Source: Dendrophyllia cribrosa
Taxonomy: Eukaryota > Cnidaria > Anthozoa > Scleractinia > Dendrophylliidae
Assembly (NCBI GenBank): GCA_024195265.1
Contig: JAJLRJ010000008.1
Coordinates: forward strand, 28,282,932 to 28,346,931
DNA: 64,000 nt
Direction: 5' to 3'
Part shown: positions 28,181 through 38,300 of the stretch, one piece after another
Layout of the letters: each line of letters begins with the position of its first letter
How positions within the stretch are numbered: position 1 is the stretch's first letter
Program-made: the position numbers and the translations under genes
The notes under the pieces: model-generated
What the model was told of the DNA's origin: nothing
The model's input: the letters and a program-made list of their open reading frames with translations, nothing else
Databases searched by the model: none

Positions 28181-29556
28181 CTTCAGAATACCCGGCCACT
28201 TATTTACATCTCCCTAAACGTTTTATGGAACGAAGCATATGAAAACAAAAGAAACCATTCATACAATAAATACCCACATATAAGAACCTGGTGATTTAAG
28301 AACCTGTAGGCAGAAATTTTGGATTTTAATACCCCAAAATATAAGAACCTGTTTAGCCAACCAAAGCCACAAGGTTCTTATATGCCAAGAGTCACCCTGG
28401 ATAATAAACTGTGCTGTAGCCAAATTGTGGGACACTATAAAATATAAATTTGCTATACATTTGGTCCTTCCATAAAAATATCATTACAGAAATTACAGAC
28501 ATACGGTACTGTATAAGCTCTCTATAACAAAGTGGTTTAGATATACAGTTCCCCCACGACTGTATTCATGGCTCATACAGGTCATGTATTCAAACAAGTT
28601 GGAAAAATACTGAGGAAACTGTTCAGTGAAAGCCATTGTCAGTAATTTCCCTGTAGAATCGAGCCCTTCTGGCACTTCCTCATGATCCGAAATGTTAAAG
28701 TGCCCCTGTGATCAAATTTTTGATTTTCATTTTTTTACATTTTCGTATACAATTAGACTTTCTTACTCATCTTGCCAAATTTCAATCAATTCATTACGAA
28801 CATCAGAAGTCACTTTATTTTAACATTTATTTCCGAGAATTTACGGCCGCCATTAATCAACCTTGTTCCAAGGCTTGGTTGCGAATGGGAGAAAGTGACG
28901 TCAAAGACTCAAACATACCTCACGTGTGTACTAAGATTATGAAAAGTTTTCAAATAGGCCTGTGTTTCTGTTGAAGGAGGACTAGGTTAGCATCATTCCT
29001 ACCCAGTTTTTAGACTATTTTGATCAAAAATGAATTCTCGATACTGAATGAGTAAAGATATAAGAATTTTCAGAATTACAACGAAGAAAATTACGAGTTA
29101 ATATTTTCGTGCACGCTATCACGTACACAACCAGGCTGAGATTCGTACGGCCTCGCATGACAAAATTTCAAGTAATTTTGTCTCCAAATTGGTCATATGA
29201 TATATATTTGGCCTCGAGCCAAATACTTTCCCATCCGGCCCTCCCACTTTATAGTCCGTTTTTGTAGTTGGGCCAGAAGCCGGGCCACACGGCTTTTTCC
29301 GGCCCCGCTCGCGCAATTGCGTGCAGCCCTCATAGGGGACTTTCATCAATGGTTTAGCAAAGAAAAAGTTCGCAGGGCCGTACGGGTCATATGAGCACAT
29401 GAGAACACATGAACACATGTGAGAAACCGTCCCGCTAACCGGGCTCATATAAAGTGGTCTTCGCGCTCACAAATTCGGCTCGAGGAGTAGGGGTTACAAA
29501 CTCCTTTTAGGTGGCTCCATACAGTTTTGTTTTTAAGCGGGACAGTGTCCTTTAAG
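28181..29556. other. Gene-free interval
   Basis: No supported gene. A possible MITE starts TTAAAGTGCCCCTGTGATCA at 28,696. The remainder is unique sequence. Confidence 0.4.
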
Positions 29557-29911
29557 GGGACACCATCGTGACCAGGAGAAGTGTTCCCTTTAATAGAGGT
29601 GATAATTACAATGCAGAGATTATCTGAGCGTTTTGCCGGCCGGGACCAGGAGAAGTGATAATTACCAAGATTATATGAGCGTTTTAACAGGTGATAATTA
29701 TCAAGATTATATGAGTGTTTTGCAAGCCGGGGGCCAAACTGCAAAGAGTATGAGCGTTTTCTCGGCCAGGACCAGAATAAGTGTCCCCTTAATAAAGGTA
29801 TCCCTTCAATAGAGGTGATAATTACCAAGAATATATGAGCGTCTTGCCGGCCGGGAACAGGAGAAGTGTACCCTTAATAGAGGTGACAATTACCAAGATT
29901 ATATGAGCGTT
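29557..29911. repeat. Minisatellite, left flank of element 2
   Basis: Irregular units of ~70 bases with GTGATAATTACCAAG, ATTATATGAGCGTTTTG, CCGGCCGGGACCAGGAG and AAGTGTCCCCTTAATAGAGG. Array interrupted by the Polinton at 29,912 and continuing at 47,266. Confidence 0.8.
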
Positions 29912-30135
29912 AGTAGTGGGTGGGGGATGGCTCAAATACCAGTTTTCAAACCCCTAAATAAGTGGGCCTCACGCGTTCGGCCCACTTATTTAGGGGTTTG
30001 AAAACTGGTATTTGAGCCCTTCCCCCACCCACTACTCTGGATACCCCTCTCTCAAACCCCGTAAGAGAGGGTCAAATGCGTTTTTTCCCGAGCCCGCCCG
30101 CAACGGCAAGCGAGACATAACCAATTGAAGAAATC
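29912..30135. repeat. Left terminal inverted repeat with internal hairpin
   Basis: The outer 125 bases are themselves a palindrome: arms 29,912-29,968 and 29,979-30,036 around the 10-base loop TCACGCGTTC, with one small mismatch near the base (ATGG opposite CTTC). The inner ~100 bases carry the rest of the TIR. Confidence 0.9.
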
Positions 30136-30151
30136 CAAAATCCCTTTATAT

Positions 30152-33100
30152 ATGGCACAACCCCGGCAACGAAGACGACGTGATGCCAATCAACGCGAGC
30201 TGATTGCTTGACTGGACGCACAGGCACGAAATGTTGACGACAATAATGCTGAGGTCGAGCCTCAAAACAATCCGCAGGAGCTAGATTTTGAACAACTTGT
30301 TCAAATCTATGATCGGGTTGACCAGTGGGTTGAACACGGCAGACGAATAATCCGGTTCCGCTTTGTAAACAATCTCTAAAACTCTCTTGTCGGCAGAATT
30401 TTGAACAAAATCAAGCAAAATGTTCACACACGACACGCAATCAATTTACGCTTCACATTCGAGTTACGAAACACTGAAACCGAGGAGTTGAGAATGTTTT
30501 ATCCAAACAACCACAACAGTCGTTGGTTAGCCACTCTTTCCGAGACACGACAGTGGCTGCAAGCCCAGGAAGAGTTTCGTCTTCAAAACGCAAGACTCAA
30601 CAGGCCTGACACCAAATGGGTTTACGAACGCACTGTCCTGCTTGATCTTAAAGTCGTGCTGGATCGACAACCACTGCAAATAGGCCCCGGGCGGCTTCCT
30701 GATTGGCTTCGCAACAAAAGAGAAGTCATTGCCCTTGACAATTTCAACGACAATTTTTGTCTCTTTCGTTGCTTGGCTGTCCATTGGGGAGCTCGTATAG
30801 ATCGTTCTACTCGCAGAACTAGGGAACTCGCGGAAAGCTTCTTCGCAGTTTATCCGGGGCTTCGAGGCCATCTAAATTTGCGGCACTTCTCTAAAATCGA
30901 AAGGCATTTCAAGCAAGGAATTGCCGCTTATCTTGTTTTCCCCAATGGTGACTTCATTTTATATCACACTCCTGCTAATTACGACAAGGTGGGCACTCCA
31001 ACCATGACTGTCGGTATTCATGAGGGCCACTCCTTCTTGATCACCAATATCAATAAAGTCACAAACAGTTACACTTGTGGCGAGTGCGGGGGGAGATTCA
31101 CACAAGCAGCTTGCATTTAACTCGCCACTCCAAGACGTGTACTCGAGGCCAAACCAAAATCGACTGCGCCGGGAAACGTGTCCTCCCTCCGGAGTCAGCT
31201 TTTGAGAAAGCCTTTTACCCAGAAGGCGGTTTCGGTGTCAAGGCAGTGTGCTGGCTGGAGTGGGAGGCGAAGCAGCGTGACATTCACATCCACCATCACA
31301 GATGCGGCCATGGTGGTGAGAGCTATATTTGTGGGGCTCCAGTCGACGGCTATCACCCAGAAAGCAAGACAATTTTCCAGTTCCACGGTTGTTTCTGGCA
31401 CGGTTGCGAGGAATGTTACCCCGAGGGAACGAGGGACGAAGGTGTCTATACTGACCGAAGGGGCAATACAATCACAAGGATGGTTGCTTACCAAAAGACT
31501 CTGCAACGAACTCAGTTGCTTCGAGACGCTGGGTACAACGTGGTGGAAAGGTGGCAACACGAACAGCCTTCCCCCTGGTGGAATGACCGTTTCCCACAGA
31601 AAAGAAACAAAACATATCCCCACGCGATCGTCTACGACTTCGAAGCGTACCAGGACAAGACCAAGGCAGCTCGCCCGACACGCGATCTCTCTTATGAAAG
31701 CGAGCATGTGCCCATCTCAGTCTCCATTGCCGACACGTTGAACCCTGAGCCTGAGTACATTTGCTCCAAAGATCCTGACGAGCTTATCGGGCTGTTTTAT
31801 GCCTCCCTGGAGTGGCGAAGCGCAGCCATCCGAGAGGATGTGGCTGGCCAATATATGCCCCCAGACCTTGAGAATCTTCCTGAGAAGCAACTCAAGCTCA
31901 TCAACAAATGGTGCAACCAAGTGCCTGTGGTCGGCTTCAACTTAGGCCATTACGATCTCAAGCTTATCCGCAAGTACTTTGTTTCTCATTTCGCTCAAGA
32001 GAACGGGGTCTTCGCCGCGTAGAAAGAGGGTCGCATCATGTTCATCAACACTCCCAGCCACAAGTTCTTGGACATCATGAATTATTTGGCCCCAGGCATC
32101 ACATACGACAAGTGGTTCAAGACGTATGGAGCGACCCAGACCAAGTCCTGGCTCCCATACGAGTGGTTTGACAGCGCTGACAAGCTGGATTACCCTGGTC
32201 TCCCCCCATACGAGTGCTGGTACTCGCAACTCAAAAACGCCTTCGTTCTTTCTCCCAAGGAGCACGAAGAATGCAATCGCCTCTTCCACGAGAAAGGCAT
32301 GAAGACATTCGGAGACTGGCTGGAGTATTACAACTATCTAGACGTGTCTCCCTTCCTCGAAGCTCTCCAAACGATGAAGGGCTTATACACGGGCCTCGGG
32401 GTTGACATCTTCAAAGACGCGGTCTCCTTGCCAGGAGTATCAATGTAATACGTCTTGCGAGGCTCATTGAGAGGGGGGCGCAAGGCTCCAGAACTATACG
32501 CCACCGGCCCAGAAGCGTACGCCATGCTGAAGGGGGCTGTGGTTGGCGGGCCAAGCCTGGTCTTCACCCGCAAACACGTGCGCGACGAAACCAGAATCCG
32601 TTCTCACAAATACGACTTAGCCCGCATCACGAAACGGATTGTGGGGTTCGATGCTAACTCTCTTTACCCAAGCACGATGCTGCAGGAGATGCCCTGTGGT
32701 AAAGAGAAGGCTGTGCATTACAATGTCCCGGTGCAGGCAGCGAAAGCTCTCGAAATGAATCTGAATACAGGCAGGTGGTTCGGGTTTGCGGAAGTGGACA
32801 TCGAAGTCCCCCGAGAGTTGTGGGAGCAGTTCGAAGAGTTTCCACCGCTCTTCATCAACCAACCAGTGCCTAACGAATGCGTTCCACAGCATATGCACGA
32901 TTACCTCCAAGAAAGTGACCGAACCCGCTTTCCCGACCAGAAAAAGCTTCTGGGTGTGTTGTCAGCGAAAAAGATGCTGATCTACGCACCCCTCTTGAAA
33001 TGGTATCTCAACAGCGGCCTCAAGATCACGGCAGTCTACCGCACGATCAATTATAGACCCAAACAGCTCTTCGACTGGTTCGTTCGCGAGGTCGCCGACA

Positions 33101-33918
33101 ACCGAAGGAAAGGCGACGCTGACAAGGATAAGGCACTGCTTGCTGAAGTGTTCAAGCTCCTTGGCAACAGTGCTTACGGCAAGTTCATCGAAGCCGTGGA
33201 GCGCCAGACAAGAACGTCGTACACAACTGACGAGGACGAGGTCGACAAGAATCTCCGCTCACCCTTGTTCGATGATCTCGAAGAGATCGGAGATGCTTAC
33301 AAGATCGAGCTGCGCAAGCCAAAGATCACAATCGACCGCCCTTTTCAAGTGGGCATTGTTGTGTACCAACTTGCCAAGCTCCGCATGCTGGAGTTCTATT
33401 ACGACTTCCTAGATTACTTCATCGACAGGCGCGACTTCGAGCTCATTCAGATGGACACGGACAGCATGTACTTCGCTCTTGCTCACGACACTCTGGAAGA
33501 GGCCGTTCGCCCGGAACTTCGCGACCAGTTCGAGGCGGAGAAGAAGAATTGGTTGGCGTGGGACAAGTGGAGCGGCAGAGAGCCTGGCTTGTTCAAGCTT
33601 GAGAAGGAAGGCACACGGGCCATCGCCCTGTGTAGCAAGTGTTATTACGTAGAAAACGAGGCTAGCGGAGAGGCCAAGATGTCCTCCAAGGGCGTCAACA
33701 AAAAGCAGAACGAGCTTCGCTGGGAAAGGTACGAAAGAGCCTTGCAGGGGGGCAGGGACATGGCCGCCAACAGGGGCTTTCGAATGTACAACGGGGCCAT
33801 GTTCACGTACAAGCAGCACAAGCTGGGCCTTTCCGCTTATTACGACAAGCGTTGGGTGCTGCCAGACGGCATCCACACAGAACCAATCGAGTTTCACAAC
33901 CCAGCTGGGGGCAACTAA
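30152..33918 (+). pseudogene. Protein-primed PolB of element 2, broken
   Basis: ATG at 30,152, directly after CTTTATAT. The reading continues to 33,918 with in-frame stops near 30,206, 30,377, 32,020 and 32,446, plus a -1 frame change near 31,100 inside a C2H2 finger. Recognisable parts: Cys...His region (DNFCLFRC, GHSFLITNI); zinc finger CGECGGRF; GCFWHGCEEC; exonuclease motifs YDFEAY (~31,640), GFNLGHYDLKL (~31,930), YNYLDVSPF (~32,330); polymerase motifs DANSLYPS (~32,650), LLGNSAYGKF (~33,155), QMDTDSMYF (~33,448). All catalytic acids survive, so decay is recent. It is the only + gene in the left half. Confidence 0.88.
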
Positions 33919-34883
33919 GTGCCCGGGGGCACAATCATCAACTCCTCACGAACAAACCCTCTCTTGGGCCCATCGTAGAGATAATACACGACAGGCGCAT
34001 CTGGCTTGGTGACAACCTTCTCAATGTTGTAGACCTTCAAAGACCAGATCGGATCAGTTGCCCGCCTCCCACCGCCCTCAAGCTCACCGGGATAATAAAG
34101 ATATCTCACACTCACTCGGGGTGGGAGCTTCTTCTCATTCATCCCCACAGGCCTAGCATATGGAGTCGCGGGCTTGGCTGATATGGCTTTCTCTTTGATC
34201 GCTTTCGCAGGCTTCTTGCCATTCAGCCGGGTCACTTCATTGTTCAATGCCGAGACAACCTCTGGCAGCCTTTTCACCCAAGCAGTCGAACGGCCAGAGG
34301 GCATATTCATTTCAACGGCATATTGATAACCAAACAACCTTTCAGCCAGGGTTCGGTTGAATCTCTCCACAATTGCTTGGTCTCTGTGGATATCAACCCG
34401 CCCACGACGAATGGTCGTTTTGTTGTTTTCCATGGTCTTTGTCACAGCCCCCATAAACTCTTTCCCAGGGTCAACTTGTAAGAGTTGAGGCCACTTCAAA
34501 GGCCCACGTCTGTAAATCTTCTGAAACGCTTTAGCCACCTCTTCAAACTCTTTCGAAGTCAGGGGCTCTGCTGCTTTGAAACGGCTAGCCACGTCAACAA
34601 GGGTTAATGTGTATTTGTAAACCTTTCTCCCATGAGGAAGTTTGTCGTGAGGCAGGAAGAGAAGATCTGCTTGATGCACTGCATTGGGTGATGAGACATC
34701 AAACTTGGGCCGGGGGATATGTCGTGGCGCTGGAAGGTAAACTTGCCAAAGGGCTTGTTTGACCAGCCATTTCTTTGCGACATCATCAGGGACCTTGGCC
34801 GCTGCAGCTAATTTTTTGACAGCGGCAAGACCTTTCCAATACCCTTTCGGACTGTAATAGATCTTAGAGAGTTTGGCCTCCAT
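33915..34883 (-). CDS. Retroviral-type integrase of element 2
   Basis: 322 aa starting MEAKLSKIYYSPKGYW, an ATG directly after a TATATACC-type motif; the longer upstream frame overlaps the next gene and is not needed. N-terminal helical/zinc-like region, then the DDE core: Asp in HQADLLFLP, Asp in QVDPGKEFMG, Glu in AIVERFNRTL. The C-terminal beta domain ends in YLYDGPKRGFVREEL. No chromodomain, unlike element 1. Convergent with PolB, overlapping it by 4 bases at the stop codons. Appears intact. Confidence 0.88.
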   Translation of the reverse strand: MEAKLSKIYYSPKGYWKGLAAVKKLAAAAKVPDDVAKKWLVKQALWQVYLPAPRHIPRPKFDVSSPNAVHQADLLFLPHDKLPHGRKVYKYTLTLVDVASRFKAAEPLTSKEFEEVAKAFQKIYRRGPLKWPQLLQVDPGKEFMGAVTKTMENNKTTIRRGRVDIHRDQAIVERFNRTLAERLFGYQYAVEMNMPSGRSTAWVKRLPEVVSALNNEVTRLNGKKPAKAIKEKAISAKPATPYARPVGMNEKKLPPRVSVRYLYYPGELEGGGRRATDPIWSLKVYNIEKVVTKPDAPVVYYLYDGPKRGFVREELMIVPPGT

Positions 34884-34902
34884 AGAGGGTATATATGTTT
34901 GT

Positions 34903-35340
34903 TTACAGAAAGCGATAAGCCGCATACCCACCCGCAAGCAGGATGCCTCCAATGAACACAAGTTCACCATTCTGCTGTTGTGGGCTGGGCTTGTAGAAGT
35001 CCGAGAACTGAGGCTCTTTGTAGTCTTTGATTTGTTTATCTGGTTGTGTTTGGTGTATCTGATTATACAAGACCAGGGCTTGGTCTGTGGTTTGGAAGTT
35101 TTTGCTAGCTTGGTGTTTAATCCGATCGTTGGCTGCAATCCAGTCTAGGAGCTTTGTGCGGTCCTTCTGGTATTTGGCGTAAGCCGCTTGGAATTGTTCA
35201 AGGGCTTTGTCATGTCGGATTTTCTCATCCATTGCTGCCTTTCCGTTATCACCAGACAGATATTTCGCGAGATAATTGCCGCCCGTGAAAGCGGCCGCAT
35301 TAAGAACAGCGCCAAGGGCCATTATTGCAATCGAAGCCAT
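34903..35340 (-). CDS. Polinton membrane/helical protein
   Basis: 145 aa beginning MASIAIMALGAVLNAAAFTG, an N-terminal membrane segment, then a charged coiled-coil-like middle (residues ~45-105, rich in K, Q, A), a QFSDFYKPS motif, and a second membrane segment at the C-terminus (LVFIGGILLAGGYAAY). The shape recurs in invertebrate Polintons as I remember them; function unknown. The upstream motif (on -) is AAAAAACATATGTATACAC. Intact. Confidence 0.6.
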   Translation of the reverse strand: MASIAIMALGAVLNAAAFTGGNYLAKYLSGDNGKAAMDEKIRHDKALEQFQAAYAKYQKDRTKLLDWIAANDRIKHQASKNFQTTDQALVLYNQIHQTQPDKQIKDYKEPQFSDFYKPSPQQQNGELVFIGGILLAGGYAAYRFL

Positions 35341-35366
35341 TGTGGGCGTGTGTATACATATGTTTT

Positions 35367-35588
35367 TTACATGTTGTCTGGGAGGATTTTCTGGTCCTCG
35401 AGATATTTCTTCAGCGCAATGCAGCCAGCCATGACGCCTGTGAACTTGACGTAGTTCATAAAGCTTGCACTGGGGTCGGCAGTGAAGTTTTCTTTGATGG
35501 TCTTTTTCCCAATCCAACCAATACCAGCGACAAGGCCAGTGATTGTTGCGGCTTCGAGGATAGACTTCACAAGCTTGTTGTCAGACAC
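35367..35588 (-). CDS. Small Polinton membrane protein
   Basis: 73 aa, MSDNKLVKSILEAATITGLV, with two hydrophobic helices (ATITGLVAGIGWIG and FTGVMAGCIAL) flanking a KKTIKENFT loop. Recurrent hypothetical gene of this element type. Start preceded on - by CATATGTATACTGCAC. Intact, and only 26 bases separate its stop from the next start. Confidence 0.55.
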   Translation of the reverse strand: MSDNKLVKSILEAATITGLVAGIGWIGKKTIKENFTADPSASFMNYVKFTGVMAGCIALKKYLEDQKILPDNM

Positions 35589-35663
35589 AGTTTGTGTGCA
35601 GTATACATATGTTTTTTTATTTTTCTGACAGAACCTTTTGTGCCTTTGTCGTCTCCTTCAATC

Positions 35664-36103
35664 TCAAACCACGCCCTTTAGTCCCTCGTCATGGAGGACT
35701 CGGGCCTCGTCATAGAGGACTCTGGCCTTGTCATAGAGGACTCGGACCTCGTTATAGCGGACTTGGGCCTCTCTATAGAGGGTTAGAGCCTCGAACTCTC
35801 GGGCATTGTCATAGAGGACTCGGGCTTCGGCCTCTCGGACTCGGGCCTCGGCCTCTCGGACTCGAGCCTCGGCCTCTCGGGCATCGGCCTTGTACTCTCG
35901 GGTCCATCGGGCCTCTAGGGCCTCAGGCTCGGACTCAGGCTCGGACTCAGGCTCGGACTCAGGCTCGGACTCAGGCTCGGACTCAACGCGCCCGTTCCTT
36001 AACAAGAAGTAAACTGCTTCAAAGGCTTTCACGTTTAATTCAGTCAATAAAAAAGCGCACCTCCGACTGCAGCAGTATTCACCAAAGCCTGGAAAAGATT
36101 CAT
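35664..36103 (-). pseudogene. Heptad-repeat protein, frameshifted near its start
   Basis: ATG at 36,103 (after TATATATATACTGACC on -) reads 19 codons of a hydrophobic start (MNLFQALVNTAAVGGALFY), then hits TGA. The shifted frame continues into an SEPE-type 12-bp repeat (35,925-35,985) and then about ten 7-residue units of the type A-R-V-L-Y-D-E/K to the stop at 35,664. The heptads predict a long amphipathic helix or coiled coil. Possible stalk or fibre role is speculation. One frame break separates start and repeat region. Confidence 0.55.
35690..35985. repeat. 21-bp and 12-bp coding tandem repeats
   Basis: About ten units of CTCGTCATAGAGGACTCGGGC type (21 bp, 35,690-35,910) and about five units of GGACTCAGGCTC (12 bp, 35,925-35,985). 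Unit lengths are multiples of three, so copy changes keep frame. Confidence 0.85.
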
Positions 36104-36124
36104 GGTCAGTATATATATATTCCA

Positions 36125-36565
36125 TTTTTTTAATTCCTTGCCTTACAGGAATTCGAGATGTGGGTGGTGCAGCGGGTGTGGCTGCTTGTGGTGTGTTTGC
36201 TGGTGTGTTGTTTTTGCGTCCAAGCCTTTGCATTATGGCTTCGCGTTGGTAATAAACACCAGCAAGAGAGACAGCCAACCCTCCAAACCCCAGAATATAA
36301 AAGATTGAGTTGCTGTTGCTGTCACTTGTTGTGTCACTTGTTGCAGAATTGTTTTCACTTGTTGATGGTGCAGGCTTTTGTGCTTCGGCCTTTTTCTTTG
36401 CTTCACGGGCCAGGCGGTTGCGTTCTGCTAGCCTTTTACCAGAAGCAACACGGCCGGGTTCTTTTCTGTTGCAGGCTTTGTTTTCGGGGCCTCAGAGGTA
36501 ACACGTGCAGGTGTTGGAGTTGGAGTTTGAGTTTCTTCAGGGATCGTCTCGAGTGGTGTGGCCAT
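36125..36565 (-). pseudogene. Basic Polinton virion/membrane protein, frameshifted
   Basis: ATG at 36,565 after CATATATATACCC (on -). The first ~45 codons are Pro/Thr-rich, then one base appears lost near 36,450 and the frame stops. The shifted frame continues as a basic segment (KRLAERNRLAREAKKK), Ser/Asn-rich linker, membrane segment (IFYILGFGGLAVSLAGVYY) and Pro/Ala-rich tail. The arrangement matches a recurrent Polinton hypothetical protein. The natural stop is also lost, so the shifted frame runs into the next gene. Confidence 0.5.
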
Positions 36566-36676
36566 AGTGGGTATATATATGATTTTTTATTTTTACAAGA
36601 TGTGATAAGTGTGCTGACAGGTTGCTGTCAGGTTCCAGTCAGGTTCCAGTCAGGTTCCTTCAAGGTTCCTGCGAGG

Positions 36677-37240
36677 TCACCCAGGTTCCAGCCCAACTTC
36701 ATCAAAGCCCTCAAGTGGATAGCCTTCACTGTCTCTGGTTGGATGTGTGGGTTGGGGCTCAGGCTCTCGTTCAAACTTGATGTGTTTTGTTGTGATGAGA
36801 GCAGCATTGGCAAGCCAGCAATCGTCCGCATCGCATGGCAAGACCCCCAGCAAGATTTGACAGCTCCTGGTTGATGATGTAGTCGTTCTTGAGTTCTTGC
36901 TGAAACTCTTAACATCCTCAATCGGGATCACCAGGCCAACGCCTTTGGACACGAGCATGATGGCGGAATCAACTAGGGATTCGGTTGTCTTGTTGCCGAC
37001 GTAGGCCTCGTACCTTTTGCAGTACTTCTCAACGTCCTTGTCTGACAACCGCTTGACATGATCGTGTGTGAGCTGCACGCCGATAGCTTCTTTGGCCTTG
37101 CCAGTTGAAACAAGGATTGCCAGTCTCACGTTTGGCAGGAATGCCATTGTCACCAACTACCCTATTGGGGTGCGGTATCAGGGGTGGCCTCCAGCATCTG
37201 CATTACTTCGTTCAAGGACCTGGTCTTCATCTGCCATCAT
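36677..37240 (-). pseudogene. Polinton hypothetical protein, degraded
   Basis: Start ATG at 37,240 after CATATATATACCCTG. The first 20 codons run into a TGA; the readable body lies in another frame (NVRLAILVSTGKAKEAIG, LTHDHVKRLSDKDVEKYCKR, VGNKTTESLVDSAIML), with a further likely frame change before ITTKHIKFERE. An alpha-helical protein of a type I recall beside the ATPase in related elements; no known domain. Function unknown. Confidence 0.45.
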
Positions 37241-37260
37241 CAGGGTATATATATGTTTTT

Positions 37261-37494
37261 TTATTTTTCAATAATTCTCTTGATGTCGGGCAAAAGAGTT
37301 TCAAGCTCTCGTATAAGCCCCGCCATGGTGTCTGGCATAGAATTCAACCGCAATGGATATCTGTTGAGAAGCATGAGGCGCAGATCTTCCTCACCAGCGG
37401 CTTTGATAATTTTGTTTTGCGCATCAAGTGTGTGTTTGTGCAATTCATCCAAAAGCTGTGAAAGCACAGTGAGCTTGTGTACTGGTTGGCGCAT
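37261..37494 (-). CDS. Small helical hypothetical protein
   Basis: 77 aa, all-helical character (LSQLLDELHKHTLDAQ, GLIRELETLLPDIKRIIEK), no Cys and no membrane segment. ATG at 37,494 closely follows CACATATATATACATGCT on the minus strand. Intact, between the degraded gene above and the ATPase. Function not recognised. Confidence 0.5.
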   Translation of the reverse strand: MRQPVHKLTVLSQLLDELHKHTLDAQNKIIKAAGEEDLRLMLLNRYPLRLNSMPDTMAGLIRELETLLPDIKRIIEK

Positions 37495-37549
37495 TCATAG
37501 CATGTATATATATGTGTTTAAACTTTGTACTCAATTCCATACGGGTGCC

Positions 37550-38259
37550 TCAGAGAGAAAACCAGGTGGGAGAACTTGCGGGATTTGAGCCTTGCATAAG
37601 CTCTTTGTACTCCTCATGGGAGAGCTCGCCGGCATAGTCTTCGAAGATGGCCTTAGTTGTCTTGCTGGAGGGCGTGTAAAAGAGCACGATCGCTGCAATG
37701 TTATCACGATATGGCTTGGCAATGCTGGTGATCTGCTGGGTCAAGACCCACACGGATATGCCGTCATGCCTTGCGCTGAACCCCAGATTGACCAGCTGGC
37801 TCGTGCGGCCTTTGACATCTTTGGAGGCGGCGCAGTCATCGAGAATGAATAAAGTGTTGGTGCATGTGAAAAAGAAGCTCGCCAACTTCAACCAGTCTTC
37901 GATCTCATGCTGTTGGCAGACAATCACGAAGATGTGCGGATCGCGGTCCACGAAGCCATCGTATGTCTTGTTCTTGACAAATGTGGGGCAGAATAAAACG
38001 ATGAAGTCAAAACAACCCCTAAAGGGCCTCGCAGTTGGTTTAGAAGATACTGTGTCTTGCCAGAGTTAGTGGGGCCCACGATTAGTGCGTTGAATGGCAG
38101 CTTTCTTGGTCCATAACCAACACCTATATTAGTTGGTTTGCAAACTGGTGGGGAGGGGGCCTTTGCCAGAAGTCTTTGTATTTATTGTGTGATAATGGTC
38201 CGGTGGATGGCAGGGGAGCCGGCTTGGCATAGAAGTTGATCTTGTTGTGTGGTGGCCAT
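37550..38259 (-). pseudogene. Genome-packaging ATPase (A32/FtsK-like), broken
   Basis: Walker A GPTNSGKTQY near 38,060-38,090 and Walker B TLFILDDCA near 37,840-37,860 lie in different frames. A sensor-like QQITSIAKPYRD follows. From ATG at 38,259 the frame stops after ~25 codons, and at least two more frame changes are needed to reach the intact C-terminal half (37,550-37,951). The family packages DNA into Polinton and NCLDV-type capsids. Order next to the capsid gene is typical. Confidence 0.75.
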
Positions 38260-38300
38260 GGGGCTGGTGGGTATTAATATGTGCGTATGTGTGTGTTTAC

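Noticed and set aside
29119..29448. 109-codon minus-strand ORF with several Cys
   Set aside because: No domain, signal peptide or splice context; lies in low-conservation repeat DNA.
29557..29911. CRISPR-like repeat array
   Set aside because: Units are irregular and degenerate, with no unique spacers, in a eukaryotic context; a minisatellite.
32455..33918. Treating the 487-codon ORF as a complete polymerase gene
   Set aside because: It is only the palm/thumb part of PolB; the same frame continues upstream across stop codons with the exonuclease motifs.
34884..35138. N-terminal extension of the element 2 integrase frame
   Set aside because: It overlaps the membrane protein gene, crosses a TATATACC promoter motif and has no conserved content; the ATG at 34,883 fits better.
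35594..36133. A 179-codon + strand ORF with an ARTQARTQ repeat
   Set aside because: It is the antisense reading of the heptad/SEPE repeat gene on the minus strand; no promoter motif and no conservation signal support it.
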